From assembly GCF_041153465.1 (NCBI RefSeq), contig NZ_CP154858.1, positions 2,604,001 to 2,668,000 of the forward strand: a DNA stretch of 64,000 nt. The letters are read 5' to 3'. The translations under genes were made by a program, and so were the position numbers. Of the stretch, positions 26,250-34,990 are shown piece by piece. How positions within the stretch are numbered: the stretch's first letter is position 1; every line of letters starts with the position of its first letter. Source of the DNA: Thermohahella caldifontis (lineage in GTDB: Bacteria > Pseudomonadota > Gammaproteobacteria > Pseudomonadales > Oleiphilaceae). A model generated the notes under the pieces. The model saw only the letters and a list, made by a program, of their open reading frames with translations. It made no database searches and had not been told where the DNA came from.

Positions 26250-27034
26250 TCAGCTATCCGGCCGGATTTCGGAGGAGCCAAACTCAGTGTGCAGGCATTC
26301 AGGAAAATCGGATGGTGCAGCTGAAAGTTTGGTGGAGCAGAAAGCTGTTGCATTGTTAGAATTGCTGTATTCAGAGCATTGGTAGCCTGTTCTGTGTCTG
26401 GTACATTTCTCTCCGGCCTGGCCCGGTTAGGCAACTGGCATTATAAGATGGATATTTGGAACAAGGAGGATATCAATGAAAGGTTTGACCCTTTTCAAAG
26501 TCGTTTTTACTGGCGCAGGGATACTGGCGCTGGCGATGGCGGCCTGGCTGTTTCAAAAGGAACGGGCATTTCTCGCCACTTCCGAAGAAGCGGTAGGAAT
26601 GATCATCGACTTCCAACGCTATGAGAGAGATGGCCAGTATCAGTATCATCCGGTGATTATTTTTGAGGACCGGGCATTCAAACCCTATCAGTTTGTCGCG
26701 GCACAAGCATCGTCCAACCTGCGAACAGGTGAGACAGTAACGGTCTTGTACGATCCGGAAGATCCGAACAAGGCGCATGTTGCCTCTTTCGAATCGACAT
26801 GGGGCGGGACACTGATCTGCGGCTTCCTGGGGCTGATTTTTATCTCTGTGGGAGGTGGACTGATCGGCTGGGACATCTATCACAATCGCCTCTCCAGAAA
26901 GCTTCAGCACCAAGGGCGGCATGTTCTGGCGAGAATCACCGGCGTGGAAGAAAATCCGTCATTCCAGATTAATGGGCGCAACGCCTTGCGCGTACTGGCG
27001 GAGTGGCAGGATCCAGTCAGTGGCAAGACTTATA

Positions 27035-27051
27035 CTTTCAAAAGCCGCAAC
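27035..27051 (+). repeat. Left target-site duplication of IS copy 1
   Basis: The 17 bp ctttcaaaagccgcaac directly precede the IS left end and recur at 28500-28516. The exact length is 17-18 because an A flanks both sides. Confidence 0.88.
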
Positions 27052-28499
27052 TGTCAACCCAATTCTAAAATGTCCCCTTTTTACCAAAGCTAAAGTGTCC
27101 CCTTTGGGTATCCTGTTTCAGGAGGTTACCGACTGCCTGCCGGAGGCCGCTTTACCAACCGGAGAACGTCGCCATGGATGGTCCGGCGCGGGCTTTCTGC
27201 CTGAGGATGCCTTTTGTCTGGCTCTCGCCTTGTCGACACGTTGGTGGAGGCTTTTCTCGTCATCCAAAGGGACCGGGGCTCGCCTTCGCTCAGGATTTGC
27301 CAATCCAGTTGATGCCCTTTGTGGAGCACCGTCACATGGCCATCCTGTGCTTCACAGATGGTGATCCGGGCGCCCCGGAGCCGATAGCCCTTTCCATAGC
27401 CGGTGAGCTGGTATTCCCGGTTCCTGAACTGAAAGGTCAGGTTCTTTGAGAGCTTTCGGTGGTTGTGCAGGCACAGGATGAGCGCCAGCTCCTCTGGTGT
27501 GTGCAGAACGGGGCGGTGAGCATCCGTGGCGTTCTGGGCGGGTTTGGCAAAGCGTGCGTTGAAATCGCGCATAAAGCCCGGCAGCCAGGCATTGGCGGTC
27601 TCAATGTCCGAGATGCCCGCAAGACGCAACTCCTTGACGAGGCGGTCCTGAAGCGTCTGGTTGGCACGCTCGACACGCCCCTTGGCCTGAGGGGTATTGG
27701 CATGAATGGGCTCGATATCCAGCGTTTTGAGAGCCCGGGTGAACTGGGTCAGCTCACCTTCGCGCTCGGGTTGGTTTACCCGGAAGATGCTGTGCTTGTC
27801 GGAATACAAAGCAGCGGGGCGGCCGTGCTCGGCCAGATAGCCTTGCAGTGTCTGCAGGTAAGCCCAGGTGGTCTCGGCCGGGGCGAAGCGTAATGCCATC
27901 AGTTCACTGGTGGCGTCATCAATGAACACGATCAGGGTGCAGCGCGGGCCGCGCCCTTCAAACCAGTCATGTGGTGAGCCGTCAATCTGAATCAGCTCGC
28001 CGCGACAGGGCCGTCTGGGACGTCGCTGGTGAATCCGGGCGGCCTTGCGTTTTCCGGGTTTCCAGAGTCCGTCAGCGATCATCCACTGTCGGAGGGTCTC
28101 GGCTGACAGCTTGTATCCATGCAGTGCGGTGAGTTTTTCACAGGCAAGCGTTGGTCCGAAATCAGGGTAGCGTGTGCGAACCAGAGAGAGTACTTCCTTG
28201 CGCACGGCCCCGGGAATTGCATTGCCCGGGCGTTTACCGAGATGGCCGGAAACCAGTCCTGACGGCCCCTTCTGACGAAAGCGGGCGACCAGACGCTTAA
28301 CTTGCCGGACACTCAGCCCAAGCTGCCGGGCAGCTTCCTGTTGCCGAAGCTGTTTTGCGGTCACCTGCTGAATGATTGCCAGCCGATCGATCGCTTTTTG
28401 CGTCATTGCAATGGTCTCCTCTGCCATTGCCCCCTCCTGTATCCCAAAAGGGGACATTTTAGAATTGCGAGAAGGGGACATTACAGCTTTGGGCTAACA
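27052..28499 (-). mobile_element. Insertion sequence copy 1 (IS1202/ISNCY-like, 1448 bp)
   Basis: A complete element with ends TGTCAACCC and (inverted) TGTTAGCCC, several subterminal AATGTCCCCTT motifs near both ends, one transposase gene, and a 17-bp target duplication. It has the same length as the inverted copy at 33543-34990 and the encoded transposases are identical. A transposase of about 430 residues and a duplication of 15-18 bp match what I recall for the ISTde1 group of the IS1202 family (formerly ISNCY). The family assignment is from memory of the group's features rather than from a search. Confidence 0.88.
27126..28427 (-). CDS. DDE transposase of IS copy 1
   Basis: A 433-residue transposase. 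The start at 28427 follows AGGAGG by 5 bases; a longer frame from 28481 runs through the terminal repeats and is unlikely. The N-terminus has a helix-turn-helix (QEAARQLGLSVRQVKRLVARFR), and a second HTH-like part follows. The catalytic core shows Asp in LIQIDGSPHDW, Asp in ALYSDKHSIF and Glu in GRVERANQTLQ, a complete DDE set. The C-terminus has a small beta domain (GYRLRGARITICEAQDG). The gene reads opposite to the DUF3592 gene it interrupts. Confidence 0.92.
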   Translation of the reverse strand: MAEETIAMTQKAIDRLAIIQQVTAKQLRQQEAARQLGLSVRQVKRLVARFRQKGPSGLVSGHLGKRPGNAIPGAVRKEVLSLVRTRYPDFGPTLACEKLTALHGYKLSAETLRQWMIADGLWKPGKRKAARIHQRRPRRPCRGELIQIDGSPHDWFEGRGPRCTLIVFIDDATSELMALRFAPAETTWAYLQTLQGYLAEHGRPAALYSDKHSIFRVNQPEREGELTQFTRALKTLDIEPIHANTPQAKGRVERANQTLQDRLVKELRLAGISDIETANAWLPGFMRDFNARFAKPAQNATDAHRPVLHTPEELALILCLHNHRKLSKNLTFQFRNREYQLTGYGKGYRLRGARITICEAQDGHVTVLHKGHQLDWQILSEGEPRSLWMTRKASTNVSTRREPDKRHPQAESPRRTIHGDVLRLVKRPPAGSR

Positions 28500-28516
28500 C
28501 TTTCAAAAGCCGCAAC
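28500..28516 (+). repeat. Right target-site duplication of IS copy 1
   Basis: A direct copy of the 17 bp at 27035-27051, immediately after the IS end TAACA. The DUF3592 coding sequence resumes here. Confidence 0.88.
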
Positions 28517-28627
28517 TTGTGGGAGATTCCGGATACACTGGAAGATAGGGAAGATGTGACTGTGTACATTGATCCGGAGAACCCACGTCGCTACGCAATG
28601 AATATTCCGGAGCAGATAGCCTGAGGC

Positions 28628-29565
28628 TCAGTTTGCAATCCGTTCCGGTGAGCTTATGGCACACCGGAATCCGGTACCGGGAAAATCCTGTTGCCAGGAT
28701 CCGAAATTCTGCTCCTCACGGACAAATACATTGGAACCTGAAGGTGACGCCAGGTACGAGCCACCACGCAGGATCTTTTTCATGCCATCTGATGGGCCTT
28801 TTGGATTGTTTTCCGGAGAGTGCGCATAATAATCAGGGTCATACCAATCCAGCACCCATTCAGCTGCATTTCCGCTCATATCATAAAGACCCAGAGGGTT
28901 GGGTGGCCAGCTCCCCACGGGGTAGGCGTCTTCGCCCCCCTGCGGTAGTTGCGCCCTTCTTCTATAGTCCCGTTGTCGGTGGCAAACGGCACCATCTTCC
29001 CGCGACTGCGCGCTGCGTATTCCCACTGTGCTTCAGTGGGCAAGTCAAAGGGCAGACCGGTGAGCTTGCCCAGCCACAGACAATAGTCGCGGGCATGGGG
29101 CCAGCTGACCCCTGCAGGATACTGGGGCTGGCGGTCGTAGGCTTCGCGTTGCCAGTCCTTGTCCCATAGCAGCCTGGGGAGGTCGTTGGCCTCCGTGTAG
29201 AGATCGTATTCGCCCCAGGTCACCTCATATTTGCCGATATGGTAGCTGTCCAGCGTCACCTTGTGGGCGGGCTTCGAATCGGCACCCCAAGTGTGATAGA
29301 GGCCTGACTCCGGGTCACGGAAATCCCCCATCATGAAGGACCCGCCTTCCACAAACACCATGTTGTCCAGGGTCTTGCGGACGAGGGCGTCAACGTCTTT
29401 CTGGATGTCCGCCTCGGTCCGGCAGCCGGCGAGGGCAATCAGCGCGACCACCAGCCCAAGCATGAATAAGCGCTGTAGGGACTCCGGTTGAGATTCGGGA
29501 TTGAGCTGGTCGATGGCCAGCTGAGGCGCTTTGGTGTGATGGCGAAAGTGATGCTGGTTTTGCAT
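28628..29565 (-). pseudogene. SUMF1-domain lipoprotein, copy 3, frameshifted
   Basis: The third SUMF1 lipoprotein copy. It starts at 29565 with a shortened leader and lipobox LAGC, and matches copy 1 closely through the middle patch (LPRLLWDKDWQREAYDRQ). The frame then breaks at a run of six C at 28935-28940 (G on the coding strand). The 5' part reads EEGRNYRRGAKTP and stops at 28876, while the other frame reads GGEDAYPVGSWPPNPLGLYDMSG to 28628. One more base gives a continuous 312-residue protein, the same size as its paralogues. The C-terminal patch (DPDYYAHSPENNPKGP, QNFGSWQQDFPGTGFRCAI) differs from both other copies. Either a sequencing error or a recent inactivation. Confidence 0.82.
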
Positions 29566-29598
29566 GACTGACTCATCCTGATCCCTGGATTGTCAGGT

Positions 29599-29627
29599 AG
29601 TCTAGCGCGGAGAGGGCGCTGCGTCAC
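29599..29627 (-). promoter_or_regulatory. Repeated promoter of SUMF1 copy 3
   Basis: Minus-strand GTGACG, 17-base spacer and TAGACT, aligned with the promoters of copies 1 and 2. The palindrome over the -35 region is degenerate here (one base changed). Confidence 0.45.
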
Positions 29628-29728
29628 TCAGCCATTCGGTAGGGTTTCGGAGGCAGCCTCCGGTGCCTGCACTGCAGACACCAGGGGAGCCCGAAGGTCA
29701 AGAAGGGCGTTTCGGGGAGGGTGCCGGT

Positions 29729-30277
29729 TCAGTCGCCCTCGAACTCGCACAGCGCGAAAACCGACAGATTTTCTTCGCGCATGCGGGCGGAGCCGCCCAG
29801 ATCCGGCAGGTCGATGACGGCGGCGCATTCCACGATCTCGCCACCAAGCTTGCGGATCAGGCTCGCCGCAGCCAGCATGGTGCCACCGGTGGCGATCAGG
29901 TCATCCACCAGCAGTACCCGGTCACCGGGACGGATGGCATCCTTGTGCAGCTCCACCTCGGCCTCGCCATATTCCAGGGTATAGCGCTCGCTTACGGTAT
30001 CAAAGGGCAGCTTGCCCTTCTTGCGAACCGGCACAAAGCTGGTATTCAGTTCATAGGCGATGGGGGCACCAATGATGAAGCCGCGCGCGTCCACGCCTGC
30101 CACCACATCCAGCCTTTCACCATGATAGCGGTGTACGAAAGCATCAATCAGCTTGCGGAAGACCGTGCGATCCTGAAGCGCCGTGGTGATGTCCCGGAAC
30201 ATGACACCCGGCTGAGGCCAGTCGGGCACGGTCCGGATTGCGTTGCGGATGGTATCTCGGAAATAGGGATCTGCCAT
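29729..30277 (-). CDS. apt: Adenine phosphoribosyltransferase
   Basis: A 182-residue purine-salvage enzyme that makes AMP from adenine and PRPP. Visible motifs are the N-terminal PDWPQPGVMFRDIT, GVDARGFIIG, KKGKLPFDTVSERYTLEYG and the PRPP loop VLLVDDLIATGGTM. The ATG at 30277 lies 6 bases after AGGTG; a GTG two codons earlier is less likely. It lies 45 bp after a purine permease gene on the same strand, so uptake and salvage of adenine are probably co-expressed. It is flanked by mobile DNA on both sides but looks like ordinary core sequence. Confidence 0.95.
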   Translation of the reverse strand: MADPYFRDTIRNAIRTVPDWPQPGVMFRDITTALQDRTVFRKLIDAFVHRYHGERLDVVAGVDARGFIIGAPIAYELNTSFVPVRKKGKLPFDTVSERYTLEYGEAEVELHKDAIRPGDRVLLVDDLIATGGTMLAAASLIRKLGGEIVECAAVIDLPDLGGSARMREENLSVFALCEFEGD

Positions 30278-30322
30278 GAGCACACCTGTTGTGAGGCGGC
30301 CCCCAGGGGCCGCCGGATGGGA

Positions 30323-31614
30323 TCAGCCGAAGAACGCAAATTTTACAACAAAGAGCGCGGAGACGGCATAGAGGCTCAGGTTGAGCTGGCTGGTCTTGCC
30401 GGACAGCAGCTTCAGCAGCGTGTAGGTGATGAAGCCCAGCGCAATACCGTGAGCGATAGAGAAGGTGAACGGCATGGCCAGCGCGGTGATGGCCACCGGT
30501 GCGGCTTCGGTGATGTCTTCCCAGTCCACCTGTTTCAGGCCCGAGCACATCAGAACGGCCACATACAGCAGTGCAGGTGCCGTGGCAAAGCCCGGAATCA
30601 TCTGGGCCAGCGGTGAGAACACCAGGCTCAGGAGGAACAGGATCGCCACCACCACGGCAGTCAGACCAGTGCGGCCGCCGGCGGCAATACCGGCCGTGCT
30701 TTCCACATAGCTGGTCACAGTGGAAGTGCCCAGGGCGGCACCGGTCATGGTGGCGGCGCTGTCGGCCATCAGGGCCTTGCCCAGGCGGGGCAGCTTGCCA
30801 TCCTTGTCCAGCAGATCGCCCTTGTGTGCGGCGCCGATCAGGGTGCCGGAGGTGTCAAACAGATCCACGAACAGGAAGGCAAAAATCACGCTCACCAGAC
30901 CTACATCCAGCGCACCGCGAATATCCAGCTGCATGAAAGTGGATGCCATGGAGGGCGGGGCTGCGACGATGCCCTTGTACTCCACGTGGCCGGTCGCCAG
31001 GCCGGCAACCGTAACGGCCAGAATGCCGATGATCACAGCACCCATGACGCGCTTGTAGGCCAGCACGCAAATCAGGATGAAGCCCAGCAGGGCCAGCAGT
31101 TGCGGGGTTTCCGTGATGTGGCCCAGGGTCACCAGAGTGGCCGGGTGATCCACCACCAGGTTGGCAGTTTTCAGCGCGATCAGCGCCAGAAAAAGCCGAT
31201 GCCGGCACTGATGCCCAGACGCAACGAGAGGGGAATGCTGTTGATGATGTACTCCCGGATACGGAAGATGCTGAGCAGGAAGAACAGCAGGCCGGAGATG
31301 AAGACCGCACCCAGTGCAACCTGCCAGGAATAGCCCATGCCCAGAACCACCGCATAGGTAAAGTAAGCGTTCAGACCCATGCCCGGTGCCAGGGCAATCG
31401 GGTAGTTGGCCCAGAGACCCATGATCAGTGTGCCTACGGCCGCCGCGATGCAGGTGGCGGTGAAGACTGCACCGTAATCCATCCCGGTTTCGCTCAGGAT
31501 GGCAGGGTTCACCACGATAATGTATGCCATGGTGAGAAAGGTGGTAATGCCGGCAATCACCTCCTGACGGACGGTGGTACCGTGTTCTTCAAGTTGAAAC
31601 AGCTTTTCCAGCAT
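30323..31614 (-). pseudogene. NCS2/AzgA-type purine permease, frameshifted
   Basis: An adenine/hypoxanthine/guanine permease in two frames. The first (31614 to 31180) encodes MLEKLFQLEEHGTTVRQEVIAGITTFLTMAYIIVVNP, the hallmark N-terminus, and runs to LRLGISAGIGFFWR. The second resumes as VVDHPATLVTLGH and continues to 30323 with VSVIFAFLFVDLFDTSGTLIG and the TMTGAALGTSTVTSYVESTAGIAAGGRTGLTA substrate region. A run of five A at 31190-31194 sits at the break; six would restore GIGFFLALIALKTANL and a 430-residue, roughly 12-14-helix transporter, the normal length. The 45-bp gap to apt supports a purine-salvage operon. A base error seems likelier than true loss. Confidence 0.85.
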
Positions 31615-31718
31615 GATCCTGCCCTGTCTGCTCTGGTTGAAAAACGCGCATTTTACAGATGGGTGATGCGGGTGTCAGGCAAAATGCGTACGTGGTTTCC
31701 ACTATGTGGTCAAAAGAC

Positions 31719-32099
31719 TCAGCTGAGCGCGATGACGGCCAGCAGTACCAGACCGGTGGCTTGCATCAGGAAGGTGAGGGTGGCACCGATCCGGCGGGTG
31801 ACAAAACTGGGTGCCATCATGCCGTGAGCATGCAGGACACGGCCCAGCGTGAAGGCGGTGACCATGCCCGTCAGCCAGAGGCCGTTGAAGCCTTGCAGTT
31901 CCAGCGCCAGAACCAGCAGAATGAAGAGCGGTACCTGCTCGGTTCCGTTACCATGAGCGCGGATGGCGGCCTTGAGGCGAGTGTTGTTGCCATCTCCATA
32001 GGCGACGCCTTCCTGAATCCGGACACGGACAACATTCAGCGCCAGAATCAGCAGCAGTGCGCCGTTGGCGAGTAACGTGGCTGTAAAGTGGTTGAGCAT
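31719..32099 (-). CDS. MAPEG-family membrane protein
   Basis: A 126-residue protein with four predicted helices, of the membrane-associated eicosanoid and glutathione metabolism family. The family core is RLKAAIRAHGNGTEQVPLFILLVLALEL, where the conserved Arg, His, Asn and Glu sit near the glutathione site, followed by GRVLHAHGMM. Bacterial members are often glutathione transferases of unknown substrate. It precedes the purine permease by about 105 bp on the same strand but shows no functional tie to it. The upstream region ends at the IS cluster, so its native promoter may have been separated from further upstream sequence. Confidence 0.9.
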   Translation of the reverse strand: MLNHFTATLLANGALLLILALNVVRVRIQEGVAYGDGNNTRLKAAIRAHGNGTEQVPLFILLVLALELQGFNGLWLTGMVTAFTLGRVLHAHGMMAPSFVTRRIGATLTFLMQATGLVLLAVIALS

Positions 32100-32161
32100 C
32101 GCGAGCCTCTCTGCAATCAGGTCAGGAGGCTCATGGTGCAGGTCGGCCGATGAAATGTCCA

Positions 32162-32178
32162 GACTTCAGATGCGGTGT
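32162..32178 (+). repeat. Target-site repeat, copy 1 (left of IS-B)
   Basis: The 16-bp sequence gacttcagatgcggtg (plus one T) lies just outside the left end of IS-B. The same sequence recurs at 33527-33542 and 34991-35006, marking two successive insertions into one site. Confidence 0.85.
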
Positions 32179-33526
32179 TGTTGGGAGCAAATAAACTGTC
32201 CGGACTTGTAGCACGTGATTTGTCCGGTTTCATGATCACCAAGGAGGTGAGCCATGAGACGGACAGAACTGCTACAGGAGATCCGGAAAATGCGATTCGA
32301 AGAAGCCTATACGGGATGGACCGAGAAACGGCTGACCCAGGAAGAGGCGGCGCGGCTGCTGGGGGTCTGTGAGCGGACCTTCCGGCGCTATATCGACCGC
32401 TACGAGGAGGAGGGCCTCGACGGCCTGATCGACAAGCGCCTGAGTCAGGTTTCCCACCGCAAGGCCCCGGTGGATGAGGTTCTACGCCTCGAGGCGCTCT
32501 ACAAGGAGCGCTACGACGGCTGGAACATCAAACACTTCTACAGCTTCTACCGCGACCGTCACGGCGGCACACGCAGCTATACCTGGGTACGGAACACCTT
32601 GCAGAAGGCAGGCCTGGTCAAGAAGGCACCGGCTCGGGGTAAGCATCGTCGACGCCGCGAGCGGGCGCCCATGGTCGGCATGATGCTCCACCAGGATGGC
32701 TCCACCCACGAATGGGTTCCCGGCCACCACTGGGATCTGATCATCACCTTCGATGACGCCACCTCTGAGCACTACTCCATGTTCTTCGTCGAGGAGGAAG
32801 GCACGGCTTCGAGCTTCCAGGCCATGCGAGAGGTCATCACCGATCACGGCCTTCCCTCGAGCCTCTATACCGACCGGGGCAGTCACTACTGGCACACCCC
32901 CAAGGCCGGCGGCAAGGTCGACAAGTCCAACCTCACCCAGTTCGGCAGGGCCATGGCCCAGCTCGGGGTCGAGATGATCCCCGCCTATTCCCCCGAGGCC
33001 CGGGGCCGCTGTGAGCGCCAGTTCGCCACCCATCAGGGACGCCTGCCCAAGGAACTTGCAGCCCAGGGCATTACCACCATGGCGGCGGCCAACCGCTACC
33101 TTCGGGAGCACTACCTGCCGGCCTTCAACCGGGAGTTCTGCGTCAAACCCGCCGTCGAGGGCAGCGCCTTCGTGCCTTTCATCGGCCCTGGACTGGACGA
33201 CATCCTGTGTGAGCAGTACGAACGCACCGTGAACAAGGACAACTGCGTCTCGTTCGAGGGACTCAAGCTGCAGATCCCTGCCGACCGCTATCGGCGCCAT
33301 TACGTCAAGGCCAAGGTTCGGGTACACCGTTATCCTGATCGCTCCCTGGCGATCTTCCACGGCCCCAGAAGACTGGCCAGTTACACCCCAGAAGGCCTGC
33401 CCTTCGACCCCCTCGAACCTATTGATCAGGCACCGGCCAACGTCCGCTGCCAAGTCTGATCATCAGTGGACCCAAAGCGGACAGTTTATGTGCTACAAAA
33501 CCGGACAGTTCTATTTGTTGCTAACA
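32179..33526 (+). mobile_element. Insertion sequence IS-B (ISNCY-like, about 1.35 kb)
   Basis: A second, different IS. Left end TGTTGGGAGCAAATAAACTG and right end (inverted) TGTTAGCAACAAATAGAACTG are imperfect inverted repeats, with GTCCGG-containing subterminal repeats inside both. It has one transposase gene and is flanked by a 16-17-bp direct repeat, whose right copy also forms the left duplication of the adjacent IS. The left end could lie one or three bases earlier. Its transposase is distinct from that of the flanking IS but has the same DDE layout. Confidence 0.82.
32254..33459 (+). CDS. DDE transposase of IS-B (ISNCY-type)
   Basis: A 401-residue transposase, starting at the ATG after AAGGAGGTGAGCC. 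The N-terminus has a helix-turn-helix (RLTQEEAARLLGVCERTFRRYIDRY). The catalytic core has Asp in LHQDGSTHEW, Asp in SLYTDRGSHYW and Glu in ARGRCERQFAT. The C-terminal domain (NCVSFEGLKLQIPADRYR) is typical of ISNCY-type enzymes. The frame is intact, so the element may be active. Confidence 0.93.
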   Translation: MRRTELLQEIRKMRFEEAYTGWTEKRLTQEEAARLLGVCERTFRRYIDRYEEEGLDGLIDKRLSQVSHRKAPVDEVLRLEALYKERYDGWNIKHFYSFYRDRHGGTRSYTWVRNTLQKAGLVKKAPARGKHRRRRERAPMVGMMLHQDGSTHEWVPGHHWDLIITFDDATSEHYSMFFVEEEGTASSFQAMREVITDHGLPSSLYTDRGSHYWHTPKAGGKVDKSNLTQFGRAMAQLGVEMIPAYSPEARGRCERQFATHQGRLPKELAAQGITTMAAANRYLREHYLPAFNREFCVKPAVEGSAFVPFIGPGLDDILCEQYERTVNKDNCVSFEGLKLQIPADRYRRHYVKAKVRVHRYPDRSLAIFHGPRRLASYTPEGLPFDPLEPIDQAPANVRCQV

Positions 33527-33542
33527 GACTTCAGATGCGGTG
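33527..33542 (+). repeat. Target-site repeat, copy 2 (between the two IS)
   Basis: The 16 bp gacttcagatgcggtg between the right end of IS-B and the left end of IS copy 2. It serves as right duplication of one and left duplication of the other. Confidence 0.87.
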
Positions 33543-34990
33543 TGTTAGCCCAAAGCTGTAATGTCCCCTTCTCGCAATTCTAAAATGTCCCCTTTTGGGA
33601 TACAGGAGGGGGCAATGGCAGAGGAGACCATTGCAATGACGCAAAAAGCGATCGATCGGCTGGCAATCATTCAGCAGGTGACCGCAAAACAGCTTCGGCA
33701 ACAGGAAGCTGCCCGGCAGCTTGGGCTGAGTGTCCGGCAAGTTAAGCGTCTGGTCGCCCGCTTTCGTCAGAAGGGGCCGTCAGGACTGGTTTCCGGCCAT
33801 CTCGGTAAACGCCCGGGCAATGCAATTCCCGGGGCCGTGCGCAAGGAAGTACTCTCTCTGGTTCGCACACGCTACCCTGATTTCGGACCAACGCTTGCCT
33901 GTGAAAAACTCACCGCACTGCATGGATACAAGCTGTCAGCCGAGACCCTCCGACAGTGGATGATCGCTGACGGACTCTGGAAACCCGGAAAACGCAAGGC
34001 CGCCCGGATTCACCAGCGACGTCCCAGACGGCCCTGTCGCGGCGAGCTGATTCAGATTGACGGCTCACCACATGACTGGTTTGAAGGGCGCGGCCCGCGC
34101 TGCACCCTGATCGTGTTCATTGATGACGCCACCAGTGAACTGATGGCATTACGCTTCGCCCCGGCCGAGACCACCTGGGCTTACCTGCAGACACTGCAAG
34201 GCTATCTGGCCGAGCACGGCCGCCCCGCTGCTTTGTATTCCGACAAGCACAGCATCTTCCGGGTAAACCAACCCGAGCGCGAAGGTGAGCTGACCCAGTT
34301 CACCCGGGCTCTCAAAACGCTGGATATCGAGCCCATTCATGCCAATACCCCTCAGGCCAAGGGGCGTGTCGAGCGTGCCAACCAGACGCTTCAGGACCGC
34401 CTCGTCAAGGAGTTGCGTCTTGCGGGCATCTCGGACATTGAGACCGCCAATGCCTGGCTGCCGGGCTTTATGCGCGATTTCAACGCACGCTTTGCCAAAC
34501 CCGCCCAGAACGCCACGGATGCTCACCGCCCCGTTCTGCACACACCAGAGGAGCTGGCGCTCATCCTGTGCCTGCACAACCACCGAAAGCTCTCAAAGAA
34601 CCTGACCTTTCAGTTCAGGAACCGGGAATACCAGCTCACCGGCTATGGAAAGGGCTATCGGCTCCGGGGCGCCCGGATCACCATCTGTGAAGCACAGGAT
34701 GGCCATGTGACGGTGCTCCACAAAGGGCATCAACTGGATTGGCAAATCCTGAGCGAAGGCGAGCCCCGGTCCCTTTGGATGACGAGAAAAGCCTCCACCA
34801 ACGTGTCGACAAGGCGAGAGCCAGACAAAAGGCATCCTCAGGCAGAAAGCCCGCGCCGGACCATCCATGGCGACGTTCTCCGGTTGGTAAAGCGGCCTCC
34901 GGCAGGCAGTCGGTAACCTCCTGAAACAGGATACCCAAAGGGGACACTTTAGCTTTGGTAAAAAGGGGACATTTTAGAATTGGGTTGACA
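33543..34990 (+). mobile_element. Insertion sequence copy 2 (IS1202/ISNCY-like, 1448 bp)
   Basis: A second copy of the element at 27052-28499, in opposite orientation and of the same length, with the same ends (TGTTAGCCC ... GGGTTGACA), subterminal motifs and transposase. It lies directly beside IS-B and is flanked by its own 16-bp duplication, so it arrived by an independent transposition. It ends 17 bases before the stop codon of the next gene, in its 3' flank, so it disrupts no gene. Confidence 0.9.
33615..34916 (+). CDS. DDE transposase of IS copy 2
   Basis: The encoded protein matches the transposase of copy 1 along its whole 433 residues, with the same AGGAGG site 5 bases from the ATG at 33615, the same helix-turn-helix and the same DDE residues. 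Two identical, intact genes in one window show recent activity of the element in this strain. Confidence 0.93.
   Translation: MAEETIAMTQKAIDRLAIIQQVTAKQLRQQEAARQLGLSVRQVKRLVARFRQKGPSGLVSGHLGKRPGNAIPGAVRKEVLSLVRTRYPDFGPTLACEKLTALHGYKLSAETLRQWMIADGLWKPGKRKAARIHQRRPRRPCRGELIQIDGSPHDWFEGRGPRCTLIVFIDDATSELMALRFAPAETTWAYLQTLQGYLAEHGRPAALYSDKHSIFRVNQPEREGELTQFTRALKTLDIEPIHANTPQAKGRVERANQTLQDRLVKELRLAGISDIETANAWLPGFMRDFNARFAKPAQNATDAHRPVLHTPEELALILCLHNHRKLSKNLTFQFRNREYQLTGYGKGYRLRGARITICEAQDGHVTVLHKGHQLDWQILSEGEPRSLWMTRKASTNVSTRREPDKRHPQAESPRRTIHGDVLRLVKRPPAGSR

Larger units (their letters stand above)
24142..26265 (-). repeat. Tandem duplication of promoter plus SUMF1 lipoprotein gene
   Basis: Two units of about 1.05 kb lie head to tail: gene copy 1 with its upstream promoter region (24142-25185) and gene copy 2 with its own (25243-26265). 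A third, partly diverged unit is at 28628-29640. The upstream 90 bp and the first 390 bp of each gene are nearly identical. Differences cluster in two coding patches, around codons 130-165 and after codon 235. Unit 3 lacks a short segment of the leader (the AWPDVHT stretch). Confidence 0.85.
26476..28624 (+). pseudogene. DUF3592-type membrane protein gene split by an IS
   Basis: A membrane protein gene interrupted by the 1448-bp IS at 27052-28499. The 5' part (26476-27051) starts behind AAGGAGG and encodes two helices (FTGAGILALAMAAWLF and LICGFLGLIFISVGGGLIGW) flanking DUF3592-like beta segments (AVGMIIDFQRYERDGQYQYHPVI, TVTVLYDPEDPNKAHV is typical). The 3' part (28517-28624) continues in frame after the target duplication: LWEIPDTLEDREDVTVYIDPENP to the stop at 28622-28624. 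Removing the IS and one copy of the 17-bp duplication restores a 227-residue protein exactly, so the insertion is recent. The truncated frame otherwise reads 13 codons into the IS. Function of the family is unknown. Confidence 0.85.
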
